A stretch of 64,000 nucleotides of DNA from Bartonella sp. ML70XJBT.G (GCF_028618575.1 NZ_JAQITA010000007.1:1-64000), one strand, 5' to 3'; numbered from the stretch's first letter, positions 19,288 through 30,110 are shown. Made by a program: numbers and translations. The notes: generated from the letters alone by a model not told the origin.

Positions 19288-19888
19288 TGAATAATCTACC
19301 GATATTTGCGTAATGTTTTATATATACAAATACGCTCATCGCTATCAGCATACAATAAAAATGAGAATCCGAAAAATAAAAAGCAAATATTGGAGTTATC
19401 ACCACGGCCATAAGTGCAGATAAAGAAGAATAGCGTGTGAGTAGGAAAATCCCCATCCATACAACAATGAAAACAATTGCTGTTGGCCAGTAGACTCCTA
19501 AGCAAACACCAAGATAGGTTGCAACGCCTTTACCACCTTTAAATTTTAACCATATGGGAAAAAGATGTCCCAAAAAAGCAAAAAAACCAGCTAGAGAAAT
19601 AATGAGACTATTTTCTGTTGGATCATTTAAATATTTTATAACAAGAATAACAACAGTTCCCTTCAACATATCGCAAAGAAGTGTCAGTGCGGCAATTTTT
19701 TTATTTCCTGTCCGTAGAACATTCGTAGCTCCAATATTTCCAGAACCAATTTTTCTTACATCACCAAGCCTAGCCAATCGTGTAAAAACTAGTCCAAAGG
19801 GGATCGAGCCAACGAGATAGGACATGAAAAAAATAAACCATGGAGTGAACTGGAAAAGTGTTTCACCTTCATTCATGAAAAATCTCAT
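19244..19888 (-). CDS. plsY: acyl-phosphate:glycerol-3-phosphate acyltransferase
   Basis: This 214-residue integral membrane enzyme makes lysophosphatidic acid from acyl-phosphate, the first step of phospholipid synthesis. Family motifs are [14 protein letters not shown], the [12 protein letters not shown] loop (about 50) and [11 protein letters not shown] (about 120), with several hydrophobic helices between. The ATG overlaps the pyrC-like stop (TAATG) and is preceded by CAGGAAA, so I keep the longer start over the ATG at 19876. It overlaps the presumed beginning of dprA. Confidence 0.96.
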   Translation of the reverse strand: MRFFMNEGETLFQFTPWFIFFMSYLVGSIPFGLVFTRLARLGDVRKIGSGNIGATNVLRTGNKKIAALTLLCDMLKGTVVILVIKYLNDPTENSLIISLAGFFAFLGHLFPIWLKFKGGKGVATYLGVCLGVYWPTAIVFIVVWMGIFLLTRYSSLSALMAVVITPIFAFYFSDSHFYCMLIAMSVFVYIKHYANIGRLFIGKESKIGTQKGDK

Positions 19889-21189
19889 TAAATTTCCTGA
19901 TTAAGTTTAAAGATTGATTGTCCCTTAACAAAGGTTTGGAGAACGCGCCCTTGAAAGCGTGCCTTTTCAAAAGGTGTATTTTTCGAGCGTGAATACAACC
20001 TTTCTGTAGAAACAACCCACGGTTCTTCAAGATCAACCAAAATAAGATCTGCATAAGCACCTTTTTTAAGTGTTCCTCCATGAAGTCCAAAGAGTTTAGC
20101 TGGTGCTGTCGATAAAAGTTCAGTGAGTCGTAGAAGAGATATCGTCTGATCATGATAAAGGCGTAAAGCCGCACTTAATAAAGTTTCCATACCAATGGCA
20201 CCTGAAGATGCTTCACTAAATGGTAAATGTTTTGTATCAGCATGTTGAGGATCATGAGAAGAGACAATAATATCCACTGTCCTATCTTTTATTGCTTCAA
20301 TCATTGCTATACGATCTTCTTCCGTACGCAGTGGAGGCATAAAACGGAAAGAAGTATGATAGTCACCAATATCATTTTCATTAAGAGATAAATGATGAAT
20401 GGATACACCGGCTGTAATCTTCTCGCTGCGTTGTTTGCCTAAGCGAAGTGCATCGGCAGAGAGGGCTGTCGATATTTGGGCAGCGTGATAGCGTGTTTGT
20501 GTTAATGCTGCTAGTCGTAAATCTCTTTCGAGTGGGATAACTTCTGCTTCGCGAGGGATACCAGAGAGCCCTAGCCAACTGGCGAGCAGTCCTTCATTCA
20601 TAACACCTTTTCCTGTAAGCTCCTTATCTTGTGTTTCATGCATCAAGAGAACATCGAGGTCGCGAGCATAAGTCATTGCACGTCGCATAACAGATGAACT
20701 TTGCAGTGTCTTTTTTCCTTCACTAAAAGCAATTGCTCCCGCATCTTTTAGCAAGCCAAATTCAGTTATTTCTTGTCCATTGAAACCTTGCGTAATCGCA
20801 GCAACGGGATAAATATTAACTGATGACATTTCCTGTGCTGTCCGCGTAATGAATTCAACAAGTGCTCTATTATCAATAATTGGATTTGTATCTGGCATCA
20901 TAAGAAAGGAAGTAATGCCACCTGCTGCTGCTGCTTGACTTGCTGTGGCAATGGTTTCACGGTCTTCATTTCCTGGTTCCCCAACAAAAACACGCGCATC
21001 AACAAGTCCAGGAAGAATTGCTTTGTTTTGTGCATTAATAATTTCTGCATCATCAGGAACTCCTTGATTTAAGGCTTCCTTTCCAGCAACTGTAATCCGT
21101 CCATTTTCAATAATAACTGTACCCATTTCATCGATTGTGCGTGACGGATCAATAATACGAGCATTTTGAAAGACAATTGGCTTTGTCAT
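19888..21189 (-). CDS. pyrC: dihydroorotase-like protein, probably catalytically inactive
   Basis: This 433-residue amidohydrolase-fold protein is homologous to class I dihydroorotase, but the metal ligands are missing. The usual HxH in 'DLHVHLREPG' is [10 protein letters not shown] here (Arg66, Phe68). The later His of 'HVST' is Gln in AAQIST (237-241), and the Asp of 'TDHAPH' is Ser in SSHDPQH (310-316). The ATG overlaps the pyrB stop by 4 nt. Non-catalytic PyrC-like subunits that assemble with aspartate transcarbamoylase are known in Pseudomonas (PyrC'), and this is probably such a partner. A catalytic dihydroorotase would then be encoded elsewhere. Confidence 0.88.
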   Translation of the reverse strand: MTKPIVFQNARIIDPSRTIDEMGTVIIENGRITVAGKEALNQGVPDDAEIINAQNKAILPGLVDARVFVGEPGNEDRETIATASQAAAAGGITSFLMMPDTNPIIDNRALVEFITRTAQEMSSVNIYPVAAITQGFNGQEITEFGLLKDAGAIAFSEGKKTLQSSSVMRRAMTYARDLDVLLMHETQDKELTGKGVMNEGLLASWLGLSGIPREAEVIPLERDLRLAALTQTRYHAAQISTALSADALRLGKQRSEKITAGVSIHHLSLNENDIGDYHTSFRFMPPLRTEEDRIAMIEAIKDRTVDIIVSSHDPQHADTKHLPFSEASSGAIGMETLLSAALRLYHDQTISLLRLTELLSTAPAKLFGLHGGTLKKGAYADLILVDLEEPWVVSTERLYSRSKNTPFEKARFQGRVLQTFVKGQSIFKLNQEI

Positions 21190-22142
21190 TTTTTTTCTCC
21201 CCAATGCTGAAGACGTGAAGCCAATAAGGCTTCCATGACAGCCATACGCACAGCGATTCCCATTTCTACTTGTGTATGAATCATACTTTGTGGTCCATCT
21301 GCTATATCCGATGCGATTTCTATACCACGGTTTATTGGACCTGGATGGAGAATAATGCAATCGTTTTTAGCATAAACCAAATTTTCTTTATGCAAGCCGA
21401 AATAATGAAAATACTCACGAATCGAGGGAATAAACGAACCTGTCATACGTTCATGTTGTAAGCGAAGCATCATGATAACATCAGCATCTTTAAGGCCTTC
21501 TTTCATGGAGTTAAAAACCTCAACACTCATATCAGAAATTCCTGTAGGTAAGAGTGTGGAAGGAGCAACAACACGAACTCGCGCTCCCAAAGCATTGAGA
21601 CTTAGGATATTGGAACGCGCAACACGTGAATGCAAGATATCTCCACAAATTGCAACCGTTAATCCTTCAATACGACCTTTTGTTCTTTTGATTGTCAAGG
21701 CATCTAAGAGAGCTTGGGTTGGATGTTCATGGGCACCATCACCTGCATTAATCACACAACAATCAACTTTTTGTGCTAACAAAGCAGCCGCTCCAGCACT
21801 ACTATGGCGAATAACAAGTATATCTGGTTTCATTGCATTGAGAGTTGTGGCTGTATCAATCAATGTTTCCCCTTTTTTTACAGATGAATTACTGATAGCC
21901 ATATTCATCACATTTGCTCCCAATCGTTTGCCGGCTAATTCGAAAGAGGATCGTGTTCGTGTGGAAGCTTCAAAGAAGAGATTAATTTGAGTCCGTCCAT
22001 ATAATAGAGATTTTGTTTTATCAATTTTTTCAGAAAGAGTAACATTTGTATCTGCACGATCAAGTAATGTAGACAGGTCTTGTATACTCAAACCTTTGAT
22101 ACCTAAAAGATGTTGATGGGGGAAAAAAATATTTTGAGTCAT
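21186..22142 (-). CDS. pyrB: aspartate carbamoyltransferase catalytic subunit
   Basis: This 318-residue enzyme joins carbamoyl phosphate and aspartate in pyrimidine synthesis. The carbamoyl-phosphate site is [12 protein letters not shown] (about 60), followed by HPTQALLD (about 140), MMLRLQHER and [11 protein letters not shown] near the C-terminus. All catalytic stretches are intact. Its stop overlaps the start of the inactive dihydroorotase homologue, so the two subunits are probably made in a fixed ratio and assemble together. Confidence 0.97.
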   Translation of the reverse strand: MTQNIFFPHQHLLGIKGLSIQDLSTLLDRADTNVTLSEKIDKTKSLLYGRTQINLFFEASTRTRSSFELAGKRLGANVMNMAISNSSVKKGETLIDTATTLNAMKPDILVIRHSSAGAAALLAQKVDCCVINAGDGAHEHPTQALLDALTIKRTKGRIEGLTVAICGDILHSRVARSNILSLNALGARVRVVAPSTLLPTGISDMSVEVFNSMKEGLKDADVIMMLRLQHERMTGSFIPSIREYFHYFGLHKENLVYAKNDCIILHPGPINRGIEIASDIADGPQSMIHTQVEMGIAVRMAVMEALLASRLQHWGEKK

Positions 22143-22269
22143 AGCATTCTTTTCTATCTCTCTCTAAACAGATTAAGTGAGCATTTGTTTGAATATGATA
22201 AATGTTTTTTAACTGCAAAAAGACAATTAGTCTATTAGTCTATGATATGAATGATTTGAATAATGGAAT

Positions 22270-23904
22270 ATGCCTATGAAAGCTGTATTTGTGCAAAATG
22301 CCCGTCGAAAAAATGCGTTTCTCAGTGATACGCTGATGTTTCGTATTGCTTCTAGTTTGCCTAAATTTTTATTAGCAAGTTTTGAAGAAATAGGAGATTT
22401 TGTCGCAAGTCGTGAAGCATGGGAGTTTGTCTCTTTGGCGAATCGTTATCCTCCAATCTTGCGCTATAACGATGAATGGGGAAAACAGGTAGAAAAACTA
22501 GAGATACATTCTTCTTATCAGGATCTTCAACAATATGCTAGACAGGCTGGTTTGGTTACATCGCTTTGGGAAAACTCTACAGCAGAAAATGGCGTACGCT
22601 ATCAAGCACGTGCTATTCGCTTGGCTTTATCTGCTAGTTTGGAAACAGGGCATTTGAATGAGGTCATTATAACAAGTGCAACTATTGCAGTCTTAATTAG
22701 CGATGTTGAGCTTTTTAAAAAATGGCAAAATTTACTCTTATCACGACAATATGATTTATCCTCAAAGCCTATTCATAGTAAAAAATCGGCTTCACTTACT
22801 TGCGCTTTTGATGATGTTGAACAAGGAGAAAAATACGCTTTCAATTTTCCCAGTGTTAAGAAAATTTCTTTTGATGAAAAAATGGGGCGTGATTTGTATC
22901 GTTTAAATGTTGTCAAAACTAATGTTATTAATCCTATAGTGGATGGGTATCTTGTAAGTGCAGAATTAGACGGTCATTTAAGCTGCTTTTTAGTGCCACG
23001 TATCCAAGAAAATGGCGCATTAAATGGAAACATTAAAATTCGTCATTTGCTGCAACGTTCTGGAGAAACTTTAACACCAGAAGGTGTTGTTGATTTTCAA
23101 GGGAGTTATGGTTGGCTATTGGGAAATATAGGAGAGGGACTTAAAGTCATTAAAGATATCGAAACGATGATGCGTTTTGATCAATCTGTTGTATCAGCAG
23201 GTGTTTTGCGTGCAGCACTTCAATTTGGCATAGATTTTTTCCGGCAAAAAATGCCAGATCAGCCTTTACCATCCTTAACAGAACGTATTTTTGCAGATAT
23301 TGCACTGGATATTGCTGCCGCACAAGCATTGGTTTTACGTTTAGCCCGAGCCTTTGATAATGCTGCAAATGATCGCTCTGAAGCAGCTTTTGCACGAATC
23401 ATGACGCCTATTATTGCTTATCATGTGAGCCAATTAGTTATACCTATTATTGGCGAAATTATTGCACAGCTTGGTATCGAGAGTTTTATAGAGGGAAATC
23501 CATTATCGCAAATGTTGTGTAATGGGCCTGCACGAATTGTGAGAAATATTTCTGCTAATCAATTGGTAAAAGATGCAATTCTCATAGCTGAAAAAGCACC
23601 GGGGTTGTTTCAGAAATTGTTAGAAAAAATTGCTCTTGATATTGGTCCTGCTGGACCAAGAGCGATTGAGATCATTAAATCTGCTGTAGAGATGGCATCG
23701 GCAAACGAGGGGGCTGGAAGATTTTTTGTTGAACAAGTAGCGTACGCAGCAGCAGCAGCAGCATTACATTCTACAGATATAGAGCATGTCGCAAATGCCT
23801 ATATGGAAAGTCGCCTTGGCGGGCAATGGAGATCTTCCTATGGAATGCTTATTGCACGATACAATGCGGGACATTTGCTCAATGTTCTTTATCCCTCCAT
23901 ATGA
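22270..23904 (+). CDS. AidB-like acyl-CoA dehydrogenase-fold protein, divergent
   Basis: This 544-residue protein aligns along its whole length with the AidB branch of acyl-CoA dehydrogenases. Conserved stretches include [20 protein letters not shown] (49-67), LSCFLVPR (237-244), [10 protein letters not shown] (281-290), [17 protein letters not shown], and VLRLARAFD (355-363). Segments that hold FAD in AidB are not conserved: the MTEKQGGSDV equivalent reads [13 protein letters not shown] (175-187), the GHKWFFS equivalent reads VVKTNVI, and the WEGSGN equivalent reads LCNGPAR (416-422). It may bind no flavin and have a structural or DNA-binding role. It overlaps ruvX tail to tail by 16 nt. Confidence 0.72.
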   Translation: MPMKAVFVQNARRKNAFLSDTLMFRIASSLPKFLLASFEEIGDFVASREAWEFVSLANRYPPILRYNDEWGKQVEKLEIHSSYQDLQQYARQAGLVTSLWENSTAENGVRYQARAIRLALSASLETGHLNEVIITSATIAVLISDVELFKKWQNLLLSRQYDLSSKPIHSKKSASLTCAFDDVEQGEKYAFNFPSVKKISFDEKMGRDLYRLNVVKTNVINPIVDGYLVSAELDGHLSCFLVPRIQENGALNGNIKIRHLLQRSGETLTPEGVVDFQGSYGWLLGNIGEGLKVIKDIETMMRFDQSVVSAGVLRAALQFGIDFFRQKMPDQPLPSLTERIFADIALDIAAAQALVLRLARAFDNAANDRSEAAFARIMTPIIAYHVSQLVIPIIGEIIAQLGIESFIEGNPLSQMLCNGPARIVRNISANQLVKDAILIAEKAPGLFQKLLEKIALDIGPAGPRAIEIIKSAVEMASANEGAGRFFVEQVAYAAAAAALHSTDIEHVANAYMESRLGGQWRSSYGMLIARYNAGHLLNVLYPSI

Positions 23905-24368
23905 TGAAGACTTTGTAGTCTATTGAGAGCACCTTGCAATATGAATGCAGCAGCAACCGAATCAATGCGACGTGCTCTTTTAGCACGCGATACGTCCATT
24001 TCTAACAGAGAGCGTTCTGCGGCAACCGTTGATAAACGTTCATCCCAAAAAATAAATGGAATTTCTGTATGTGCTTTCATATTACTTACAAAGGTTCTGG
24101 TTGCTTGAGCGCGAGGACCATTGCTCCCATCCATGTTAAGAGGTAAGCCAATGACAATAGCCCCCACATTTTCACCATCAAAAATTTTTATAAGTGTGTG
24201 CGCATCTCTTAAAAATTTTTTTCGTTGAAGTACAGGACGCGGATTTGCAAAAGTTAATCCCATATCAGAAATCGCAATGCCAATCGTTTTGGTTCCTAAA
24301 TCTAAACCTGCTATCGTTTGCCCAGGTAAAAGATGGTTCATAACTTCATTGATGTTCATAATGTCCAT
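23889..24368 (-). CDS. ruvX: RuvX/YqgF RNase H-fold pre-16S rRNA nuclease
   Basis: This 159-residue protein has an RNase H-like fold, with the first catalytic Asp in [15 protein letters not shown] (about residue 22), [14 protein letters not shown] in the middle and [12 protein letters not shown] (about 110) supplying further acidic residues. Homologues trim 16S rRNA precursors and were first described as Holliday-junction resolvase-like. Starts at 24368 or 24359 are both possible. It is convergent with the AidB-like gene and divergent from gatC. Confidence 0.94.
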   Translation of the reverse strand: MDIMNINEVMNHLLPGQTIAGLDLGTKTIGIAISDMGLTFANPRPVLQRKKFLRDAHTLIKIFDGENVGAIVIGLPLNMDGSNGPRAQATRTFVSNMKAHTEIPFIFWDERLSTVAAERSLLEMDVSRAKRARRIDSVAAAFILQGALNRLQSLHHMEG

Positions 24369-24505
24369 AAAATTTATAATTTAGGTCTTTTCGTACTTCA
24401 GGTTCATAGTTATAGTCTCTTTGCATTATCAATGTTCTTGCGCTTGCAAACTTAGCCTTGTATAGCCAATAATAAAGATCAAAATAAAAAACAGAAAGGC
24501 ATAAT

Positions 24506-24793
24506 ATGTCTGTTGATCAAGAAACAGTCAAGCGAGTAGCGCATTTAGCGCGTATTGCTATCCATGAGGATGAAGTACAGCGTATAACAAAAGAACTCAA
24601 TGCCATTTTAGGTTTTGTGGAACAATTGAATGAAGTTGATGTCAGTCGTGTTGAACCATTAACGTCCGTGACACCAATGACTTTACGAACGCGTGAAGAT
24701 AATATCACAGATGGGAATAAAGCAGCAGATATCGTAGCAAATGCACCTGTTACGGAAGACAATTTTTTTCTTGTCTCAAAAATCGTCGAATAA
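24506..24793 (+). CDS. gatC: aspartyl/glutamyl-tRNA amidotransferase subunit C
   Basis: This 95-residue small subunit stabilises the GatCAB complex, which converts Glu-tRNA(Gln) or Asp-tRNA(Asn) to the amide form. It has the typical start ([17 protein letters not shown]), the VEPLTSVTP turn (about 52-60) and a C-terminal extended segment ending [10 protein letters not shown] that wraps GatA. AGAAAGG lies before the ATG. gatA follows after 24 nt; gatB is not in the window. Confidence 0.96.
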   Translation: MSVDQETVKRVAHLARIAIHEDEVQRITKELNAILGFVEQLNEVDVSRVEPLTSVTPMTLRTREDNITDGNKAADIVANAPVTEDNFFLVSKIVE

Positions 24794-24817
24794 TTTTTTC
24801 TATTAAAAAACTTGAGC

Positions 24818-26305
24818 ATGAATATGACTGATTTAACAACTTTTACAATTGCACAAGCCCGTGATGCTCTCATCAAAAAACAGTTCACAGCAATTGAATT
24901 AACAGAAGCTTATTTAAAAGAAATTGAATTGGCTAATCCAACTTTGAATGCTTATGTCACAATAACAGCAGAACAAGCAAAAAAAATGGCAACTGAATCA
25001 GATAGCCGTTTGGCGAGAGGGCAGGGAGGAAATTTAGAGGGAATACCACTGGGAATTAAGGATCTTTTTGCTACACGAGGTGTCCATACACAAGCCTGTT
25101 CTCATATTCTTGATAATTTTAAACCATCTTATGAATCAACGGTGACTGCTAATTTATGGCGAGATGGAGCCGTTATGTTAGGAAAGCTTAATATGGATGA
25201 ATTTGCTATGGGTTCATCCAATGAGACCTCATATTATGGTCCAGTTATGAGTCCGTGGAGAAAAAAAGAATCCAATGAAAAGCTCGTGCCAGGTGGTTCT
25301 TCAGGGGGATCTGCAGCTGCTGTTGCAGCGCGGCTTTGTGCTGGTGCGACAGCAACAGATACAGGTGGTTCAATACGCCAACCTGCTGCATTTACTGGAA
25401 CAGTGGGGATTAAACCAACTTATGGACGTTGTTCACGGTGGGGAACCATTGCTTTTGCTTCCTCACTTGATCAAGCCGGACCTATTGGGCGAGATGTCCG
25501 CGATTGTGCTCTTCTACTTCAATCAATGGCTTCTTTTGATGAAAAAGATTCTACCTCTGTTAATTTACCTGTTCCTTATTATGAAAGTTACCTTGGTCAA
25601 TCAATCAAAGGAATGAAAATTGGTATTCCAAAAGAATACCACTTGGAAGGAATGTCTCCTGAAATTATTGAGCTTTGGCAAAAAGGAATGAATTGGCTAA
25701 AAGAAGCAGGTGCTGAAATACACAATATTTCATTACCTCATACAAAATATGCCTTGCCTGCTTATTATATTGTAGCTCCTGCAGAAGCGTCTTCTAATTT
25801 AGCGCGTTATGATGGTGTTCGTTTTGGTTTGCGCATACCGGGAAAAGACATTATTGAAATGTATGAAAATACCCGTTCTGCAGGTTTTGGTGATGAAGTT
25901 AAACGGCGTATTTTGGTTGGTACTTATGTCCTCTCATCGGGTTATTATGATGCCTATTATCTTAAAGCTCAAAAAGTGCGAACACTTGTGAAACGTGATT
26001 TTGATCAATGTTTTGCTTCTGGTGTTGATGCTATCCTCACACCTGCAACCCCAACACCAGCTTTTGGCATCGCAGATGAAACAATTAAAAATGATAGCAT
26101 AGCAATGTATCTCAATGATATTTTTACTGTGCCAGTTAATATGGCTGGTTTACCAGGAATCTCTATTCCTGCTGGTCTCTCATCAGATGGTTTGCCTCTA
26201 GGCTTGCAATTGATTGGCAGACCTTTTGCTGAAGAAGTTCTTTTTCAAATAGCCCATATTATAGAACAAGCGGTTGGAACCTTTAGTGCTGAAAAATGGT
26301 GGTGA
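24818..26305 (+). CDS. gatA: aspartyl/glutamyl-tRNA amidotransferase subunit A
   Basis: This 495-residue glutaminase subunit of GatCAB releases ammonia from glutamine for tRNA amidation. The amidase triad is complete: Lys81 in GIKDLFA, cis-Ser161 in [11 protein letters not shown], and nucleophile Ser185 in [10 protein letters not shown]. ATGs at 24818 and 24824 and a TTG at 24812 are in frame; I use 24818. A strong hairpin directly after the stop ends the gatC-gatA unit. Confidence 0.96.
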   Translation: MNMTDLTTFTIAQARDALIKKQFTAIELTEAYLKEIELANPTLNAYVTITAEQAKKMATESDSRLARGQGGNLEGIPLGIKDLFATRGVHTQACSHILDNFKPSYESTVTANLWRDGAVMLGKLNMDEFAMGSSNETSYYGPVMSPWRKKESNEKLVPGGSSGGSAAAVAARLCAGATATDTGGSIRQPAAFTGTVGIKPTYGRCSRWGTIAFASSLDQAGPIGRDVRDCALLLQSMASFDEKDSTSVNLPVPYYESYLGQSIKGMKIGIPKEYHLEGMSPEIIELWQKGMNWLKEAGAEIHNISLPHTKYALPAYYIVAPAEASSNLARYDGVRFGLRIPGKDIIEMYENTRSAGFGDEVKRRILVGTYVLSSGYYDAYYLKAQKVRTLVKRDFDQCFASGVDAILTPATPTPAFGIADETIKNDSIAMYLNDIFTVPVNMAGLPGISIPAGLSSDGLPLGLQLIGRPFAEEVLFQIAHIIEQAVGTFSAEKWW

Positions 26306-26312
26306 TAATTAA

Positions 26313-26346
26313 AAAAGCATTTCTCCCACATCAGAGAAATGCTTTT
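26313..26346. terminator. bidirectional hairpin terminator gatA / livF
   Basis: A perfect 13-bp stem, AAAAGCATTTCTC (26313-26325) with GAGAAATGCTTTT (26334-26346), and an 8-nt loop lie between two convergent genes. The A and T ends of the stem provide U-runs in both directions. Confidence 0.85.
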
Positions 26347-26380
26347 GAAAAGTATAACCTCTTTTTTCCAATTTAGAGTT

Positions 26381-27091
26381 TTATCCACCAAGATAGGCTT
26401 CTTTGACACGTGGGTCAGAAAGCATGATTTTTCCTTTACCGTGAAATAAAACATGCCCTACCTCTAGAATATAAGCGTAATCCGCAATAGAAAGTGCTGC
26501 AAATGCATTTTGTTCAATGAGAAGAACCGTTTTTCCCATGTCATTGATCTTTCGGATGATAGAAAAAAGTTCCTTTACAAGAAGTGGGGCTAACCCCAGA
26601 GAGGGTTCATCTAATATTATCATCTCAGGATTGCTCATGAGTGCACGGCCCACAGCCAGCATTTGTTGTTCACCACCGGACATCGTTCCCCCCAATTGCT
26701 TTGCTCTTTCACGCAAGCGCGGGAAAAGTTCAAATACCCACTCGATGTCGCGCGCAATCCCCGACTTATCATGACGGATATAAGCGCCTAGATGGAGATT
26801 TTCTAAAACAGTCAGATGAGGCATAATACGTCGTCCTTCAGGACTAAGAGCAATCCCTAAGCGTAAAATTTTTTCTGGTGACTCTTTAATAATTGATGCG
26901 CCCTTATAGGTAATCTCTCCATGAACAGATCGATTGAGTCCTGTAATAGAACGTACAATGCTGCTTTTCCCTGCTCCATTAGCACCTATTAAAGTAACTA
27001 TACTTCCTTTTTTTATAGACATCGAAAGATTTTGAATAGCTTTAATGGCACCATAATGAACGTGAAGATTTTTGATTTTAAGAATATCCAT
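26381..27091 (-). CDS. livF: branched-chain amino-acid ABC transporter, ATP-binding protein LivF
   Basis: This 236-residue ATPase is one of the two cytoplasmic motor subunits of a Liv-type importer. It has Walker A GANGAGKSS, signature MSGGEQQ and Walker B MIILDEPSLGLAP, typical of LivF. The start at 27091 (MDILKIKNLHVHYGA) overlaps the end of livG by 14 nt; the frame is open further upstream but that part is not LivF-like. It is the last gene of livK-H-M-G-F, and the shared terminator follows it. Confidence 0.95.
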   Translation of the reverse strand: MDILKIKNLHVHYGAIKAIQNLSMSIKKGSIVTLIGANGAGKSSIVRSITGLNRSVHGEITYKGASIIKESPEKILRLGIALSPEGRRIMPHLTVLENLHLGAYIRHDKSGIARDIEWVFELFPRLRERAKQLGGTMSGGEQQMLAVGRALMSNPEMIILDEPSLGLAPLLVKELFSIIRKINDMGKTVLLIEQNAFAALSIADYAYILEVGHVLFHGKGKIMLSDPRVKEAYLGG

Positions 27092-27860
27092 AAACATCTC
27101 CGCCAAGATAAGCTTCAATAACTTTAGGGTTGTTACGAATTTCATCTGGAGTGCCATTGGCAATGGCACAGCCATATTCCATTACCCAAATATATTGGCA
27201 AAGCCCCATAACAACTTTCATATCGTGTTCGATAAGCAGAATCGTAAGATCAAAATCTTTTCGCACTTTTGCTATGAACTTTCTAAGATCTTCACTTTCC
27301 TGTGGATTCATACCAGCAACTGGTTCATCAAGAAGAAGTAATTTTGGTTTTGTTGCTAACGCGCGTGCAATTTCTAAACGCCTTTGTACACCATAGGGCA
27401 GGGTCGTTGCAGACTGATTGGCAAGGTGATCAAGTTGTAACCGCTCAAGAAGTTCCATAGCGTTCTTATGGATTTCTCTTTTTTCTTTTATTGCATTTGG
27501 AAAAAACAAAGCTGAAGAAAACCATGGATACTTTTGTCGAACATGTGCTCCTACCATAACATTTTGCAAAACTGTTAATCCTGAAAAAAGACGAATATTT
27601 TGAAATGTTCGTGCAATATGACGTCTACAGATAATATAAGGAGGAGATCCAGAGACTTTTTGTTCATCAAAAAGAATAGTCCCACTTGTGGGCGCATAAA
27701 ATCCTGAAATCATATTAAAAACGGTGGTTTTTCCAGCACCATTTGGACCAATTAATCCAGTAATTGTTCCCCGCTTGATTGCCATATTCACATTATTGAC
27801 AGCAACCAATCCACCAAAACGCATCACGATATCATTGAGTGAAAGAATAACGTCGTTCAT
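27078..27860 (-). CDS. livG: branched-chain amino-acid ABC transporter, ATP-binding protein LivG
   Basis: This 260-residue ATPase partners LivF. It has Walker A GPNGAGKTT, the LivG-type region around residues 60-120 (ARTFQNIRLF), an altered signature TLPYGVQRRLEIARAL, Walker B LLLLDEPVAGMNP and the LivG C-terminal AYLGG tail. The start overlaps the livM stop by 4 nt and its end overlaps livF, showing tight coupling. Confidence 0.95.
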   Translation of the reverse strand: MNDVILSLNDIVMRFGGLVAVNNVNMAIKRGTITGLIGPNGAGKTTVFNMISGFYAPTSGTILFDEQKVSGSPPYIICRRHIARTFQNIRLFSGLTVLQNVMVGAHVRQKYPWFSSALFFPNAIKEKREIHKNAMELLERLQLDHLANQSATTLPYGVQRRLEIARALATKPKLLLLDEPVAGMNPQESEDLRKFIAKVRKDFDLTILLIEHDMKVVMGLCQYIWVMEYGCAIANGTPDEIRNNPKVIEAYLGGDVYGYS

Positions 27861-28915
27861 AGCTTTCCTTCATTATTAGAGAGCTTCTTGCGTGTTAAGA
27901 AACTATAAATCCCATTCCATGAGAATTCACGTTGCCCTAGCAAACCTTTTCTCCAAAATAAGATAATGACGAGCAATAAAAGAGAAAAAATAACCATTCG
28001 AAGGCCTGGTGTCTCTGGAATATGTATAAAACCTAAGTCAAAAGGGCTTTCAATAATACGAAGCCACTCAAGCATGACTGTAATAATAATGCTACCAATA
28101 ATGCTTCCTGTAATTGAACCAAGACCACCAGCAACCACAATCATCAAAATATTAAAGGTAAGAAGGAAGTTGAACATTCTTGGATCAATTGTTGAAATAA
28201 GAGCAGCCATCAATGCTCCTCCTATACCTGCAAAAAATGCACCAACCGTGAAGGAAAAACTACGGTAAAAAAAGGAATTAATCCCCATTGTTTTGGCGGC
28301 AATTTCATCATCACGAATAGCACGCAAAACATTCCCTGTATTGCTTCGCAATAAGAGAATAATAAAGGTCACTGTAAATGCTAACCAACCATAGTTCCAC
28401 CATAATGTGGCATTTTGAGGTATCCCTTTTATTCCCAAAGAGCCATTTGTTAAGGAAGTGGCATTTGTAATAACAATGCGAATAATTTCTGCGAATCCCA
28501 AGGTTGCAATCCCAAGATAATCACCACCAAGACGCAAAACAGGCAGAGCAATCAATAAACCGACGATAGCAGCGCACACACCACTTACAATAACAGCTAG
28601 AAAAAAAGGCAACTGCAGATGATGTAATGGCTCAGCTATGGGGTCAAGAATCCACATCATTTCTTTCTGTTCAGGAGAAAGAAGTAAAATTGCACAGACA
28701 TAAGCACCAACAGCCATAAAGCCAGCATGTCCAAGAGAAAACATCCCCGTAAAACCGTAAATCAAATTAAGTGAGATCGCTAATATCGCATTAATAGCAA
28801 TAAGATTGATGATACGAAGTGTGTAATCATTAAAATGGTTATCAGCATAAAACAAAAAACCAATAAGACCTAAAATGCTGATACATGAGAGAAAATTTGT
28901 CACTGATTTTACCAT
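27857..28915 (-). CDS. livM: branched-chain amino-acid ABC transporter permease LivM
   Basis: This 352-residue multi-span membrane permease has about nine hydrophobic segments and the family stretches LNLIYGFTGMFSLGHAGFMA (about 50-70) and GGDYLGIATLGFAEI. RAIRDDEIAAKTMGIN is the coupling-helix (EAA-like) loop that contacts the ATPases. It overlaps livH by 1 nt (TAATG) and livG by 4 nt. Substrate is inferred from family; some Liv systems take other amino acids or urea. Confidence 0.93.
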   Translation of the reverse strand: MVKSVTNFLSCISILGLIGFLFYADNHFNDYTLRIINLIAINAILAISLNLIYGFTGMFSLGHAGFMAVGAYVCAILLLSPEQKEMMWILDPIAEPLHHLQLPFFLAVIVSGVCAAIVGLLIALPVLRLGGDYLGIATLGFAEIIRIVITNATSLTNGSLGIKGIPQNATLWWNYGWLAFTVTFIILLLRSNTGNVLRAIRDDEIAAKTMGINSFFYRSFSFTVGAFFAGIGGALMAALISTIDPRMFNFLLTFNILMIVVAGGLGSITGSIIGSIIITVMLEWLRIIESPFDLGFIHIPETPGLRMVIFSLLLLVIILFWRKGLLGQREFSWNGIYSFLTRKKLSNNEGKL

Positions 28916-29991
28916 TAGATCTTCTCCTGACTTTTTTTACCCATCAAGCCTGTAGGCATGATTAATAAAATCAGAATTAATAAAATAAAAGCAAAGGCAT
29001 CTCGATATCCAGATAATGCAGGGAAAAACGCGATAATCATAATTTCAATAAATCCAAGTAATAACCCTCCCAACATTGCTCCTGGAATTGAGCCAATACC
29101 TCCAATAACAGCAGCGATAAATGCTTTAAGCCCAGGAAGCACACCCATATAAGGATGGATCTGAGGATAGCGTAGTGACCACATAATGCCTGCAATAGCA
29201 GCAAGTGCAGAGCCTATTCCAAATGTAAATGCAATGACTTTATTGACAGAAACTCCCATCAAACGCGTTGTTTCAATATCATGGGAGATTGCACGCATAG
29301 CAAGACCTGGTTTCGTTTTATGGATAATCCATAGCAGTAAAATAATAAGAATAAACGAGACAGCAGGAACGATGAGAGACATGGGAGAAATTCTAATAAC
29401 TTTACCTGCTCCTGATTCTAAATGCCATAGCAACGGTATTACAAGAAAATCGGGTTGTTTCACACCCTTCGGGACTCCACTAAAGAGTACAGTAGCAAGA
29501 TTTTCAATAAAAAAGGAAACGCCTATTGCTCCGATAAGTGCCGAAATACGCGGAGCATGGCGTAAAGGTTTATAGGCAAATTGATCAACAGTAATGCCCA
29601 CGGCGCTTGTAATAAAAATTGCAAAACAAAGAGCTAAAAACCAAACTGGCGTAAAATCTTGAGGAGAAATTTTAAAGTAATAAATGAACCCAAAAGTCAG
29701 AATTGAAAAAAGAGCGATCCAATAAATTGGGGGGCGTTTTTTGAATCCTATGAACACCGAGTAATAAATAAAAACAGCGAGTAACAAAAGAAGGAAAGCA
29801 GCCCAAGCAGGCATAAAGCTAATGGTGGAAAAGAAAACAAAATACGCTCCCAGCATAAAGATATCACCGTGAGCAAAATTAATAAGCCTCAGTATGCCAT
29901 AGACCATGGTGTAACCAATAGCGATAAGTCCATAAAGAGATCCTAATGCCAGTGCATTAAAAAAATACTGGATGAACATTTCAGTGCTCAT
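28915..29991 (-). CDS. livH: branched-chain amino-acid ABC transporter permease LivH
   Basis: This 358-residue permease begins with the LivH hallmark NALALGSLYGLIAIGYTMVYGILRLINFAHGDI (first TM region, residues about 12-45). The coupling loop MRAISHDIETTRLMGVSVN is central, and GGIGSIPGAMLGGLLLG lies near the end. Extra hydrophobic segments around 65-135 make it longer than E. coli LivH, as in many alphaproteobacterial members. It pairs with LivM to form the channel. Confidence 0.93.
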   Translation of the reverse strand: MSTEMFIQYFFNALALGSLYGLIAIGYTMVYGILRLINFAHGDIFMLGAYFVFFSTISFMPAWAAFLLLLLAVFIYYSVFIGFKKRPPIYWIALFSILTFGFIYYFKISPQDFTPVWFLALCFAIFITSAVGITVDQFAYKPLRHAPRISALIGAIGVSFFIENLATVLFSGVPKGVKQPDFLVIPLLWHLESGAGKVIRISPMSLIVPAVSFILIILLLWIIHKTKPGLAMRAISHDIETTRLMGVSVNKVIAFTFGIGSALAAIAGIMWSLRYPQIHPYMGVLPGLKAFIAAVIGGIGSIPGAMLGGLLLGFIEIMIIAFFPALSGYRDAFAFILLILILLIMPTGLMGKKSQEKI

Positions 29992-30110
29992 CTCTCATCC
30001 TTCCACATTTGTTAATTCATATAGGATAAAATAGAAAAATCCCAAATTTGAGTTGAGAACAGAATCCTCAACTCATACTTAATATTTTAGTTAGAAAAAT
30101 CTCTCACTTT

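Noticed and set aside
21472-21990. 172-codon plus-strand open frame inside pyrB
   Set aside because: It is fully antisense to a clear pyrB gene and its translation is Ala/Ser/Arg-rich noise with no family motif.
29186-29575. 129-codon plus-strand open frame inside livH
   Set aside because: It is antisense to a permease gene; hydrophobic codons on one strand create open frames on the other.
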